Part shown: positions 22,653 through 30,370 of the stretch, in pieces | How positions within the stretch are numbered: position 1 is the stretch's first letter | Layout of the letters: every line of letters begins with the position of its first letter | Assembly: GCA_964415045.1 (NCBI GenBank) | Contig: CAYPZL010000048.1 | Location: 1 to 32,659 of the forward strand | Origin: CAYPZL01 sp964415045 | GTDB taxonomy: Bacteria; Planctomycetota; Phycisphaerae; Sedimentisphaerales; Anaerobacaceae | Length of the DNA: 32,659 nucleotides | Direction: 5' to 3' | Notes under the pieces: model-generated | The model's database searches: none | What the model was told of the DNA's origin: nothing | The model's input: only the letters and a program-made list of their open reading frames with translations | Program-made: the position numbers and the translations under genes

Positions 22653-23528
22653 TCAAAGATTCGTCGTGACGGCGTCGCCGACGCGCGGCTCGACCTGGAT
22701 CAGGTCCAGGATGCCGACCGCCTTGTCGGGGTAGACCTCAAAGATGAGGATGTCACAGACGAACTGCTCGCCGCGCGTGACATGGAACTTCATATCCTGC
22801 CGCACCCCGGCGGCCGCTCCGATCGAGATTTCGGCCAGGCGATTTTTGGGATCGACGCCGGTGACCTTGCCGTCCAGGCCGATCTTCTGGGCCGCCCGTT
22901 GCGGGGCCGGTTGCGCCACGGCGCGGGTCGGTGTCACCGTCTGCGGCCGGGCCGCCACCCGTCCGTACTGCTGGAGCATCTGGTTGAGCCGGGTCTCGAC
23001 CTCCTGCTTCGCTTCGGTGAGCTGCCTGTTTTTCTCCTCGAGCTGGGCGATGACGGCCATCTTCTCCAGCAGGGTCTGGGTCGTCTCGTTGAGCTCCTTG
23101 GTGCGTTTGGTCTGCTCGGCCCGCAGCGACTCGATCTCCTGCTGGACGTTCTCGAACAGGCGCGTCTGCTCGGCGGCTGCCTGGTTGGCCAGCTTGACCG
23201 CGGCGGTCTGGTTGGCGACCTGCTGTTCCTTGAGCGTGTTGTCCCTCTTGACCGCGTCGAGCTGGGCCTGAAGCTCAGTCATCGCGACCTTGAGATCGTT
23301 GATCTGCCGGTCCAGCTCGGCCTTCAACTGCTCGCTGGCCTGCTTCTGCTGCTCCTCGGAACGGACCGCCGCATCGCGCGCGTTCCGCATGTTCTGGATC
23401 TGGCTCCTTTGGCTGTCCGCCGTTGCCCGGTAGTTCTCCGCGTTGGCGACGTAGGTGACGACGATGCCGCAAAGGAATATCGAGAAAACGGTCAGCAGAA
23501 CGATCAGAACCTTCGTAAGCGTGCTCAA
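22653..23528 (-). CDS. Membrane-anchored coiled-coil protein at the head of the mre operon
   Basis: 291 residues: N-terminal transmembrane helix (about 7-28), a long coiled coil (about 35-195) rich in Gln/Glu/Ala, a Pro/Ala linker (196-215), and a C-terminal domain of about 75 residues with GKVTGVDPKNRLAEISIG and GVRQDMKFHVTRG, reminiscent of small beta-barrels that read as G-x-V-x-x-V-D. Start is TTG at 23528 with AAGGAG 6 bases upstream. No named family recognised. The layout (membrane helix, coiled coil, beta domain) parallels MreC. First gene of the transcript leading to mreB. Confidence 0.75.
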   Translation of the reverse strand: MSTLTKVLIVLLTVFSIFLCGIVVTYVANAENYRATADSQRSQIQNMRNARDAAVRSEEQQKQASEQLKAELDRQINDLKVAMTELQAQLDAVKRDNTLKEQQVANQTAAVKLANQAAAEQTRLFENVQQEIESLRAEQTKRTKELNETTQTLLEKMAVIAQLEEKNRQLTEAKQEVETRLNQMLQQYGRVAARPQTVTPTRAVAQPAPQRAAQKIGLDGKVTGVDPKNRLAEISIGAAAGVRQDMKFHVTRGEQFVCDILIFEVYPDKAVGILDLIQVEPRVGDAVTTNL

Positions 23529-23686
23529 GACAGGCTCCTTTCAGCAATTACGGTACTATTCCAGAAATCAAACACTCTGTTATATAGGACGTTGAGTCGG
23601 TATTCACCACGCGATCTGCGAGGACCCGATCATGTGAAACGTCACACGCTGTCGCCCACGTCCCAACACTGTTTCTGCGTACTGTA

Positions 23687-23715
23687 ATTTTACGCTTAGC
23701 GGGGCAAAAGGTCAA
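23687..23715 (-). promoter_or_regulatory. Predicted promoter of the coiled-coil/mreBCD/mrdA operon
   Basis: On the minus strand TTGACC (23715-23710), 17 bases, TAAAAT (23692-23687). Transcription would start near 23680 and give a leader of about 150 bases before the TTG start at 23528. Confidence 0.65.
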
Positions 23716-23780
23716 GTTATTTTTCCTAAACAGCCCAAATAGAACAGCCTGCAAGGGGGCGTAGGGGCCGTTAGAGCGGG

Positions 23781-24806
23781 TTATCGGCCGTTGCCGCCCG
23801 ATTGCAGCACGGCCTTGGCAGCGGCCAGGCGGACTTGACGGGACGGGTCGGCCATCAGCTCGGGCAGATGTTTGGTCAGCGATTTGGAGCCGATCTCGCC
23901 AATGGCCAGGGCCGTCAGGACCTTGACTCGCTGTTGGCCCTGGGGGTCCATGTCGGCCAGGTCATCGCTCTTAAAGACGTGCAGGACCTCGGGCTCGCCG
24001 ATGGGATCGCCCATCTTTCCGAGCTCGGCCGCGGCTGCCAGACGCACCTCCAGGACGGGGTCGTCGAGCATCGTTACCAGGGCGTTCTTGGCCTCTTCGG
24101 TCCCGAGAGCCCCCATCGCTCGTATGCCGAGAACCCGGTCGTCGGCATAGGCGCTGATCAGGCGGCTCCAGAGCTTGGGGTAGATGCGGTCGTCTCCGAG
24201 CATGGCGATGGACTCGGCGGCCTGGAGGACGACCTTGTCCGCCGAGGCGTCGTCGCGCAAGGCCCAGTACAGAAAACGGACCGCATCCCTGCGGCCGCTC
24301 TTGCCCAGAAGCAGCGCCGCGTTGGCACGCACCGTCTGGTCTTCGCTGGCGATGGCGTCGCGGAAGACCTTGAAGGAGTCGGCATTGCCCAGTTTCATCA
24401 GCGCGTAGGCGGCCGCCATCTTGACGTTGACATCGCTTTCGTTGGCTAATTGTATGATGTCATTTCGAGCCAGGGCGTACTCCAAGTCACCGACGGCCAC
24501 GGCCGCGAGAAATCGCACGGGAGCGATCGGGTCGTGCAGCAGACGCTGGACCTTGGGCATCAGGAGAACTTCTTTCGTCCGGGCGACCACCTCAACGGCG
24601 TTGGTGCGGATACGCGGGTCGGGATCGGCCAGGCCCTCGATGACGACGCGCAGGGCTTGAGATTCCAGGTTGCCCCCGTCAATCGCAGGTCGTTCAGGCG
24701 GGCGACCGTCGGAGAGAAAAACCGGAGCAGGTTGCTCACAGCCGGAGATCGTCAGCGTCGCACAGAGACAAGCGACCGCGCCGGCAAGCCAGGTGATACG
24801 AATCAT
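23781..24806 (-). CDS. HEAT-repeat lipoprotein
   Basis: 341 residues: signal peptide with lipobox ISGC (Cys23), then about 300 residues of HEAT/PBS-lyase-type helical repeats, with recurring patterns such as DPDPRIRTNAVEVVA, DPIAPVRFLAAVAVG, SDVNVKMAAAYALMKLG, DQTVRANAALLLGKSG and DPVLEVRLAAAAELGKMG, ending PSRQVRLAAAKAVLQ. Such repeats form a protein-binding solenoid; here exported and membrane-anchored. AGAGGTG precedes the ATG. Partner unknown. It follows lnt by 34 bases, so the Lnt enzyme and one of its clients are probably co-transcribed. Confidence 0.85.
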   Translation of the reverse strand: MIRITWLAGAVACLCATLTISGCEQPAPVFLSDGRPPERPAIDGGNLESQALRVVIEGLADPDPRIRTNAVEVVARTKEVLLMPKVQRLLHDPIAPVRFLAAVAVGDLEYALARNDIIQLANESDVNVKMAAAYALMKLGNADSFKVFRDAIASEDQTVRANAALLLGKSGRRDAVRFLYWALRDDASADKVVLQAAESIAMLGDDRIYPKLWSRLISAYADDRVLGIRAMGALGTEEAKNALVTMLDDPVLEVRLAAAAELGKMGDPIGEPEVLHVFKSDDLADMDPQGQQRVKVLTALAIGEIGSKSLTKHLPELMADPSRQVRLAAAKAVLQSGGNGR

Positions 24807-24840
24807 ACAGACACCTCTGCGAGGTCTGATCGGGGATTTG

Positions 24841-26688
24841 TTATCGGGCGTCTTTTTCCTTTGCGTGCCTGCGTCGCCGGCGGATGAGCCCGGCCCCGCC
24901 CGGCAAGATCACCACGGCGCCGAAGGCAATCGCACAGCCGGTGTCGAGCCACTGCCCGTGCCGGCTGTAGAACGTCACTCTTGTGTCTATCGGCATTTTG
25001 TCGGCGAACCATCCAGCCATACCGGTTCGGTCCATGGCCCGGGCGGGAAAACCGTCGTCGGCGGCTGCGTAGTCGTTGCGAATCCGGCCGGCCGAGTCGA
25101 TCAGGCAACTGATGCCCGTGTTGACGCTGCGGAGGATCGGCAGCCTGTTTTCCACGGCGCGAAAGGCGCAGATGGCCGCGTGCTGAGGCAGTTCCGTGCT
25201 GGGGATGACCCGGGCCGACCCGTCGAGGAACCGGACGAACCAGCCGTCGTTGCTGATGTTGACGAGCCAGTGGACGCGCTTGCGGCCTTGCTCGTCGAGG
25301 GCGAAATTCCGGGCCACGTACGGCGCCGTGTCCTCGTAGCAGATGATGACGCCGAAGCGATACGGGGATTGGGGATTGCCGATTGGGGATTGCCGGTTGG
25401 GGATTGCCGATTGCGGATTAGCGGCCGGGGCCATCTCGAAAATCGTGTAGTTCGTGCCGTGCTCGAGGGAATAGTCGAAGTTGTATTCCTTCGGCGCGAA
25501 GCGGCGAAGCTGGCGGTAGAGCCAGTGGAAGCGCTTGCGGAAGGGGATGTACTCGCCGAAGAGGACCAGGTGAATCTTGTCGTAGCGGCGCGGATCCAGC
25601 GAGCCGTCGGCTCGGTAGAAGAAGGCCGAGTTGTAGTTTCCCAGGTAGGGCTTTCCCTCGAAGTCTCTCATGACCTCGGCGCCGTAACCGCCGACGAGCA
25701 CGTGGGCCGTATCTCGAGCATGCTCGCTGAGGGCCTTGTGGAAGGCCTTGTCCTGCTCGGGCTCGGGGTCCAGGTAGGGCCAGAGATCGGGCTGCAGGAT
25801 GCCCTGGACCATGGTTTCGGGCCAGACGATAAGCTCGGCGCCGGCCTCGGCGGCGGCCTTGCTCCTGGCCATGAGCTCGGAAAACAGCACTTCGCTGGCC
25901 TTGAAGCTGCGCTTAACGGATTGCGGCACGTTCGATTGCAGGGCGGCCACCAGCGGGCCCTGTTCGATACACTGCTGGCCCTGGCGGATTCTCCACCGGC
26001 CGTAGAAGACCGTGCCCAGGACGACCGCGCTTGTTACGACGATGCCGAGAAAGGCGATTTCCGCGCCCAGGCGGCGGCGGCAAGTTGTGCTTGCCGACGG
26101 GGGCGCCAGGAGCGGGCTCAGCCACTGCCAGGACGCGGCGTTTTTGCGCTGGCTGAGGCTCACGCCCAGAATGACTAAATCGGCCGCGAGTCCGTTGACC
26201 ATGGCCAGAACGAAAGACACGCCGGCGGCGCCGACGAGGTCGGCGACCTGGATGAGTGTGGTGCTGGCGTATTGGCTGTGGCCCAGGAACCGCCAGTAGA
26301 AGCCGCCCAGAGGGAAGCCGAAAAGGCGCTCGACGCCGACGAGAAGGACGGGAAACGCTAAAAACAGTGGCACGCCCTTGCGGCGGCAGAAACGCACCGC
26401 CAGCGCCAGCAGCAGCCAAAACACCGCCATGTACAGACCCAGGACGATCCAGCCAAGGACCGTGATCGGCATGATCCAGTACAGATTGCCCAGCCAGTAG
26501 AAAAAGCCCGCGCCGTAGACCGTCAGAGCGACCGTCCGCGTCCTCATCTGCGGCCCGCACGCCAAAACGAACGGCACAAACGCCACCCAGGCCAAAAACG
26601 CCCCCTCCAACGGCGCCTGAATCACCGTCTGCAACACGGCGGAAGCGACAAACAGCGATGCTGCAAGAAGATACGCCTTATTCTTCAA
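24841..26688 (-). CDS. lnt: Apolipoprotein N-acyltransferase
   Basis: Adds the third acyl chain to the N-terminal Cys of lipoproteins in the inner membrane. 615 residues: six or so N-terminal membrane helices (to about 230), a nitrilase-like periplasmic domain with triad Glu291 (VWPETMVQG), Lys371 (YDKIHLVLFGEY) and Cys450 (VIICYED), and a last helix near 585. Start is TTG at 26688 with GGGAG 10 bases upstream; it overlaps the end of the methyltransferase gene by 11 bases. Longer than E. coli Lnt (512). Residues about 424-443 are encoded by a tandem heptamer repeat inserted just before the catalytic Cys. Confidence 0.93.
   Translation of the reverse strand: MKNKAYLLAASLFVASAVLQTVIQAPLEGAFLAWVAFVPFVLACGPQMRTRTVALTVYGAGFFYWLGNLYWIMPITVLGWIVLGLYMAVFWLLLALAVRFCRRKGVPLFLAFPVLLVGVERLFGFPLGGFYWRFLGHSQYASTTLIQVADLVGAAGVSFVLAMVNGLAADLVILGVSLSQRKNAASWQWLSPLLAPPSASTTCRRRLGAEIAFLGIVVTSAVVLGTVFYGRWRIRQGQQCIEQGPLVAALQSNVPQSVKRSFKASEVLFSELMARSKAAAEAGAELIVWPETMVQGILQPDLWPYLDPEPEQDKAFHKALSEHARDTAHVLVGGYGAEVMRDFEGKPYLGNYNSAFFYRADGSLDPRRYDKIHLVLFGEYIPFRKRFHWLYRQLRRFAPKEYNFDYSLEHGTNYTIFEMAPAANPQSAIPNRQSPIGNPQSPYRFGVIICYEDTAPYVARNFALDEQGRKRVHWLVNISNDGWFVRFLDGSARVIPSTELPQHAAICAFRAVENRLPILRSVNTGISCLIDSAGRIRNDYAAADDGFPARAMDRTGMAGWFADKMPIDTRVTFYSRHGQWLDTGCAIAFGAVVILPGGAGLIRRRRRHAKEKDAR
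25364..25419. repeat. In-frame tandem heptamer repeat inside lnt
   Basis: Imperfect tandem copies of GGGGATT/GCCGATT/GCCGGTT-type 7-mers over about 56 bases. On the coding strand it gives an Asn/Pro/Gln/Ser/Ile-rich insert (PQSAIPNRQSPIGNPQS). The length keeps the reading frame. Similar ATTGCCGATTGG arrays are usually seen in intergenic DNA. Confidence 0.8.
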
Positions 26689-27697
26689 ATGCCGAGTCTC
26701 CCGGCTGAATTGCGCTCATTTTATCGAGCGGGCTGAGCTTGGCGGTTCGGTCAAGTTCGTACAGCCGCTCGCGGACTTCTTCCGGTGTATAAGGCTCGTT
26801 CTTTCGCAGCCGACCGTTGAGCTTCCCTGTTACCAGCGACAAAAGCAGGCGATGCTCGCACAGTTGAGCGACCGGGGTCCTGTTCTCGCTGTAGAGCCAT
26901 TTGAGCTCCAGGTCGGCGTGCTCGGGCCAGCGCGGCGATCCGTTGCCTTCCACGGGCAGGCCCGTCGCCTCGCGGATGCGGCCACGCGCCGCCTCCACGT
27001 ACTCCGCCGACATGTCGATCGTCGTGTACAAGCGCCGGAGCTTGTAGGCGACGGTCGCCGTCGTGCCGGACCCGCAGAAGGGATCGAGCACCCAGTCCCC
27101 TTCGTTGGAGCTGGTCCGGATAATCCGCGCCAGCAGGCTCTCGGGCATCTGGCAGGGGAAACCCGTTCGCTCCCGGAAGGTGCCGCAGACGCGCGGATAC
27201 TCGTTCCACACGTCGTCGGGCATCTTGCCGTCCGGATTGGCCCGCTTGTCGTTGTATTTCTTTTGCCGGTCCGAGAGTACCCGGACCAGATCGTCGTTGA
27301 AGACGAAGTTCTTCTTGTCTTTGACGAAGTAGAAAATATGAGCGTGGGCGCGGGCGAATTTATTGGGGGACTGCTGGCCGAAAGAGTAGTGCCAGATGAT
27401 CCAGTTGCGCATCACGAGCTTGAGCCGGTCGGCGATCACCTTGACGTCGGCGGCGTGCTCGTCCCCGATCGCGACGTAAAACGAGCCGTGGGGCTTCAGG
27501 ACGCGATAGCACTGGGTCATCCACTGCTCGGTCCACTCGTGGTAGTCCTGCTTTTTCTTCTTGTCGTGGTACTTGTCGTATTTGTACCCGATGTTGTACG
27601 GCGGGTCGGCAAAGACCAGGTCTGCGAACGGTTCCTCGACCTTTTGCAGCACTTCGATGCAGTCGCCCTCGACGATCTTGTTCTTGAGCTCAGTCAT
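26678..27697 (-). CDS. Orphan DNA methyltransferase (beta-type amino-methyltransferase)
   Basis: 339 residues. Motif IV DPPY (31-34) comes before motif I FCGSGTT (207-213), the order of beta-class N6-adenine/N4-cytosine methyltransferases; a target-recognition region (about 105-185) lies between and an extra C-terminal part (from about 240) follows. DPPY suits either N6-adenine or N4-cytosine. No restriction endonuclase gene is adjacent, so a regulatory or protective orphan role is possible. The ATG at 27697 has no good Shine-Dalgarno sequence. Its last codons overlap the start of lnt. Confidence 0.88.
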   Translation of the reverse strand: MTELKNKIVEGDCIEVLQKVEEPFADLVFADPPYNIGYKYDKYHDKKKKQDYHEWTEQWMTQCYRVLKPHGSFYVAIGDEHAADVKVIADRLKLVMRNWIIWHYSFGQQSPNKFARAHAHIFYFVKDKKNFVFNDDLVRVLSDRQKKYNDKRANPDGKMPDDVWNEYPRVCGTFRERTGFPCQMPESLLARIIRTSSNEGDWVLDPFCGSGTTATVAYKLRRLYTTIDMSAEYVEAARGRIREATGLPVEGNGSPRWPEHADLELKWLYSENRTPVAQLCEHRLLLSLVTGKLNGRLRKNEPYTPEEVRERLYELDRTAKLSPLDKMSAIQPGDSAFEE

Positions 27698-27806
27698 GGC
27701 GGTATTCTATCGGCTTTCGCGCCGGTGGCAAGTGCCAATCGCCGGCGGGCCCGAAGTGTGTGGGCAATCTTTCGGGCACCATTGTTTTGGATCCTGGACA
27801 GCTACC

Positions 27807-27920
27807 GGTGGCAGCGTCAGGTCCGCAGGACTTGGCGATGGCGCAACGCCTGAGGTTCGTATAGCACCACACGCAACAGGCAAATCCACCATCGCCAAGC
27901 TGGCGCTTGACGCTGCCACC
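27807..27920. repeat. Palindromic repeat, type A, copy 2 (intact ends)
   Basis: 114-bp element with perfect 13-bp terminal inverted repeats GGTGGCAGCGTCA (27807-27819) / TGACGCTGCCACC (27908-27920) and perfect inner arms CTTGGCGATGG (27831-27841) / CCATCGCCAAG (27889-27899). Inverted relative to the copy at 4620. Folded as RNA or single-stranded DNA it would form a long two-part hairpin. Confidence 0.85.
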
Positions 27921-28134
27921 CGCCGGCATCTGCACAATGTGCCGCAACGACCTGTTTCCCAGCCACCGCCGCGAAGGCGACTCCGCCGGCCGCTTCGCCG
28001 CCGTGATCGGACTGCCCGGCGGCGCCGATCCCCGGTAACGGGATGCGCCGCTAGGAGGCGCCATCGTTGCAGAGTCCCTCTTGTGTGTGAAAACACCCTG
28101 GCGATTGCAGTTTGCAGTGTAGAAGGCCGACTTT

Positions 28135-28205
28135 GTCACCCCTGCGGAGGCAGGGGTCCAGGAAACGCCCGAAGCATTCTGGATTCCCGCCTCCGCGGGA
28201 ATGAC
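28135..28205. repeat. MITE/REP-like palindromic element (type B)
   Basis: 71 bp: left end GTCACCCCTGCGGAGGCAGG continuing GGTCCAG, right end CTGGATTCCCGCC continuing to GGGAATGAC, imperfect inverted repeats of about 27 bases. This GGATTCCCGCC...GGGAATGAC design is widespread in unrelated bacterial genomes as a non-coding dispersed repeat. Confidence 0.75.
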
Positions 28206-28312
28206 AAGGGGCGTTGCCGTGGAGGGCGGGCAGCGGCTCCAGGACGCAGTGCCCCGAACTCTGCGCAGACACAAGCCCTCCGCGTTTTTGAGGCGGGAAG
28301 AGGCAGGTTTTG

Positions 28313-28948
28313 CTACGGCTGGCTGCCGGGCTCGATGACGTGCTGGTCTCTGAGTATCTTGCCGGTGAGGGAGTCGGTGAAGTTGACCTTGACCGTGAGC
28401 GGCTCGCTGACGATCTCGGTGCCGGCCGGGGCGTCGAAGGTGAGCCGGTAGCTCGTGCTGACCAGCGTCTCGAACCACAGCTTGCGCAGCTCGCCCGGCT
28501 GGACTTCCCATTGACCCAACAGGGCCTGGTCGCTCGGTTTGTTGAGGTTCCAGAGTTGTACGTGCGCGGTGCCGGCGGCCTTGAGCGTGTCGCCCTCGAC
28601 GTCGACGGGCTCGACGTAGACGATGAGCTTCTCTTTGCGCCCGTCCTCGTCCTTGTCGTAGAAGTTGGTGTAGCGGGTGATCTTGATGCTTTTGAGCGGG
28701 TACGGATTGTCACGTCCGTCTTTCGGCAGGCCGCTCAGCGCCCGGATCTGTTCTTCGAGCTGCTTGATCTCCACCTGGGATTGGTCGAGCTGTGCCTGCA
28801 ATTCGGCGCGCTGGCGCTCGAGCTTCTCGACCTCCAACTGGAGTTCGGGGTCTCGCGCCGATCCGATACCGCAGCCGGATAGTGAAATTGCCGCCAGTGT
28901 CGCCACGGCGACGCCCAACAGCCAACTCTTGCCGTGCTGTTCGCTCAT
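28313..28948 (-). CDS. Lipoprotein with coiled coil, function unknown
   Basis: 211 residues: lipoprotein signal with lipobox LSGC (Cys26), coiled coil (about 33-72, ELQLEVEKLERQRAELQAQL), then a beta-rich domain of about 135 residues (TRYTNFYDKDEDGRKEKLIVYVEPVD, DRDTLKAAGT-like strands, FDAPAGTEIVSEPLTV) that may bind a partner in the periplasm. GGGGAG about 7 bases before ATG 28948; a much longer in-frame upstream extension overlaps clpP and is rejected. It lies 29 bases after clpP, likely the last gene of the tig-clpP-clpP unit. Confidence 0.75.
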   Translation of the reverse strand: MSEQHGKSWLLGVAVATLAAISLSGCGIGSARDPELQLEVEKLERQRAELQAQLDQSQVEIKQLEEQIRALSGLPKDGRDNPYPLKSIKITRYTNFYDKDEDGRKEKLIVYVEPVDVEGDTLKAAGTAHVQLWNLNKPSDQALLGQWEVQPGELRKLWFETLVSTSYRLTFDAPAGTEIVSEPLTVKVNFTDSLTGKILRDQHVIEPGSQP

Positions 28949-28977
28949 TGCGCGTCTCCCCGCCTTGCTTGTCGCTG

Positions 28978-29619
28978 CTACTGCTGTTCTTCTTCCTGTC
29001 CGTCGTCCTTGATGATCTCCGGCGCCTTCTGGAGGATCCGGTCGGCCAGCCCGTAGTTGAGGGCTTCCTCGGCGTTGAGCCAGAGGTTGCGATCGCAGTC
29101 CTTTTCGATCTTCTCGGGTGGCTGCCCCGTGTGATTGGCCAGGATGTGATACAGCCGGCTGCGCAGTCGCAGAATTTCTCTGGCCTCGATGTCGAGGTCG
29201 GTGGCGGGCCCTTCGAGGACGCCCATCACGTGCGGCTGATGCAGGAGTACCCTGCTGTTGTTGAGCAGATACCGCTTGCCGGCCGCACCGCCGCCCATCA
29301 AAACCGCCCCCATACTCGCGGCCTGACCGATACAATACGTTGCCACGTCACAACGCAGGAACTGCATCGTATCGTAGATCGCCAGGCCCGCCGTGATCGA
29401 ACCGCCGGGCGAATTGATGTAGAAGTGGATGTCGCTCTTGCTGTCCTCGTTGCTCAGGAAGAGCATCTGGGCGATGATAAGGTTGGCGGCCTCGTCGTTG
29501 ACGCCCCCGCCGAGAAAGACGATCCGGTCCTTCAGGAGCCGCGAATAGATGTCGTACGCCCGTTCGGCACGCCCGCTCTTCTCGATAACGATCGGTACCA
29601 GGTTCTGATTCAATGTCAT
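28978..29619 (-). CDS. clpP: ATP-dependent Clp protease proteolytic subunit (second of two)
   Basis: 213-residue serine protease forming the ClpP barrel with ClpX/ClpA/ClpC. Seen: INSPGGSITAGLAIYDTMQ (68-86), catalytic Ser102 in GQAASMGA, His127 in LLHQP, Asp176 in KDCDRN, and the NAEEALNYGLAD tail. All three catalytic residues are present. It follows the other clpP by 51 bases. Its C-terminal tail is acidic (KDDGQEEEQQ). clpX does not follow, unlike the common tig-clpP-clpX order. Confidence 0.95.
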   Translation of the reverse strand: MTLNQNLVPIVIEKSGRAERAYDIYSRLLKDRIVFLGGGVNDEAANLIIAQMLFLSNEDSKSDIHFYINSPGGSITAGLAIYDTMQFLRCDVATYCIGQAASMGAVLMGGGAAGKRYLLNNSRVLLHQPHVMGVLEGPATDLDIEAREILRLRSRLYHILANHTGQPPEKIEKDCDRNLWLNAEEALNYGLADRILQKAPEIIKDDGQEEEQQ

Positions 29620-29670
29620 CTGCGTAGTTCCTTGCCTGCCAAAGCCGGCTCGCGTCGTCGCTGCCTGCGC

Positions 29671-30354
29671 CTACTTGCTCTCTTGTGAGTCGGTGCTGTC
29701 CTTGGTTTCTTTCTTGTCTTCGTCTTTCTTCTCGTCGGGCTTCTTCTCCTCCTCGTGGAGGACGTCGTCGATGAGCCCGTACGCCTTGGCCTCCTCGGCG
29801 CTCATGTAGCGGTCCCTCTCGGTCTCCTCGGCGATCTTATCGAGGGGCTGGCCGGTGTGTCTGGCCAGGATCTCGTTGATCGTCTTCTTGGCCTTGAGGA
29901 TTTCCTCGGCCTGGATCTGGATGTCGGAGGCCTGCCCGGTGACGCCGCCCCAGGGCTGGTGCAGCATGATCTTGGCGTGGGGCAGGGCGAACCGGTTGCC
30001 CTTGGTGCCCGCCGCCAGGACCAGGGCCGCACCCGACTGGGCCCGTCCGATGCAGTAGGTGGCCACCGGCGAGCCGACGAAGCGAATCGTATCGTAGATC
30101 GCCATCGTGTCGTCCACCGTCCCGCCCGGCGAGTTGATGTACAGGCTGATCTCCCGGCCTCGCTTCATGTTATCCAAGTACAGCATCTTCATGATGACTT
30201 CTGAGGCGCGGGCGTAGTCGATGCCGCCGACGAGAAAGACAATCCGGTTCTCCAGCAGCATGTCGTCCAGGCTCATCTGGCGAAAACGCTGATATTGCCC
30301 GTACTGATTGAAAATGTCACGGTTCCACTGGCTCTGTCGCATCTTGTGCTCCAT
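29671..30354 (-). CDS. clpP: ATP-dependent Clp protease proteolytic subunit (first of two)
   Basis: 227 residues. INSPGGTVDDTMAIYDTI (73-90), Ser107 in the unusual GRAQSGAA instead of GxAASMAA, His132 in MLHQP and Asp181 in ERDRYMSAEEA; the triad is complete. The charged C-terminal tail (about 197-227, Lys/Glu/Asp-rich) is longer than usual and the N terminus is extended by about 20 residues. The altered active-site context suggests a specialised partner in a mixed ClpP1P2 barrel. 16 bases after tig. Confidence 0.93.
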   Translation of the reverse strand: MEHKMRQSQWNRDIFNQYGQYQRFRQMSLDDMLLENRIVFLVGGIDYARASEVIMKMLYLDNMKRGREISLYINSPGGTVDDTMAIYDTIRFVGSPVATYCIGRAQSGAALVLAAGTKGNRFALPHAKIMLHQPWGGVTGQASDIQIQAEEILKAKKTINEILARHTGQPLDKIAEETERDRYMSAEEAKAYGLIDDVLHEEEKKPDEKKDEDKKETKDSTDSQESK

Positions 30355-30370
30355 GGACGGTTAACTTGAC

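Larger units (their letters stand above)
27698..28312. other. Repeat-bearing intergenic region
   Basis: A 615-base stretch between two minus-strand genes, with no credible ORF. It contains the best copy of the type A palindromic repeat (27807-27920) and a type B repeat (28135-28205). The promoter of the methyltransferase-lnt unit should lie near 27700-27800, but no clear consensus was found. Confidence 0.6.

Noticed and set aside
28313..29335. 340-codon frame containing the coiled-coil lipoprotein
   Set aside because: The upstream part overlaps clpP and is Arg-rich shadow; the lipoprotein signal and ribosome site fix the start at 28948.
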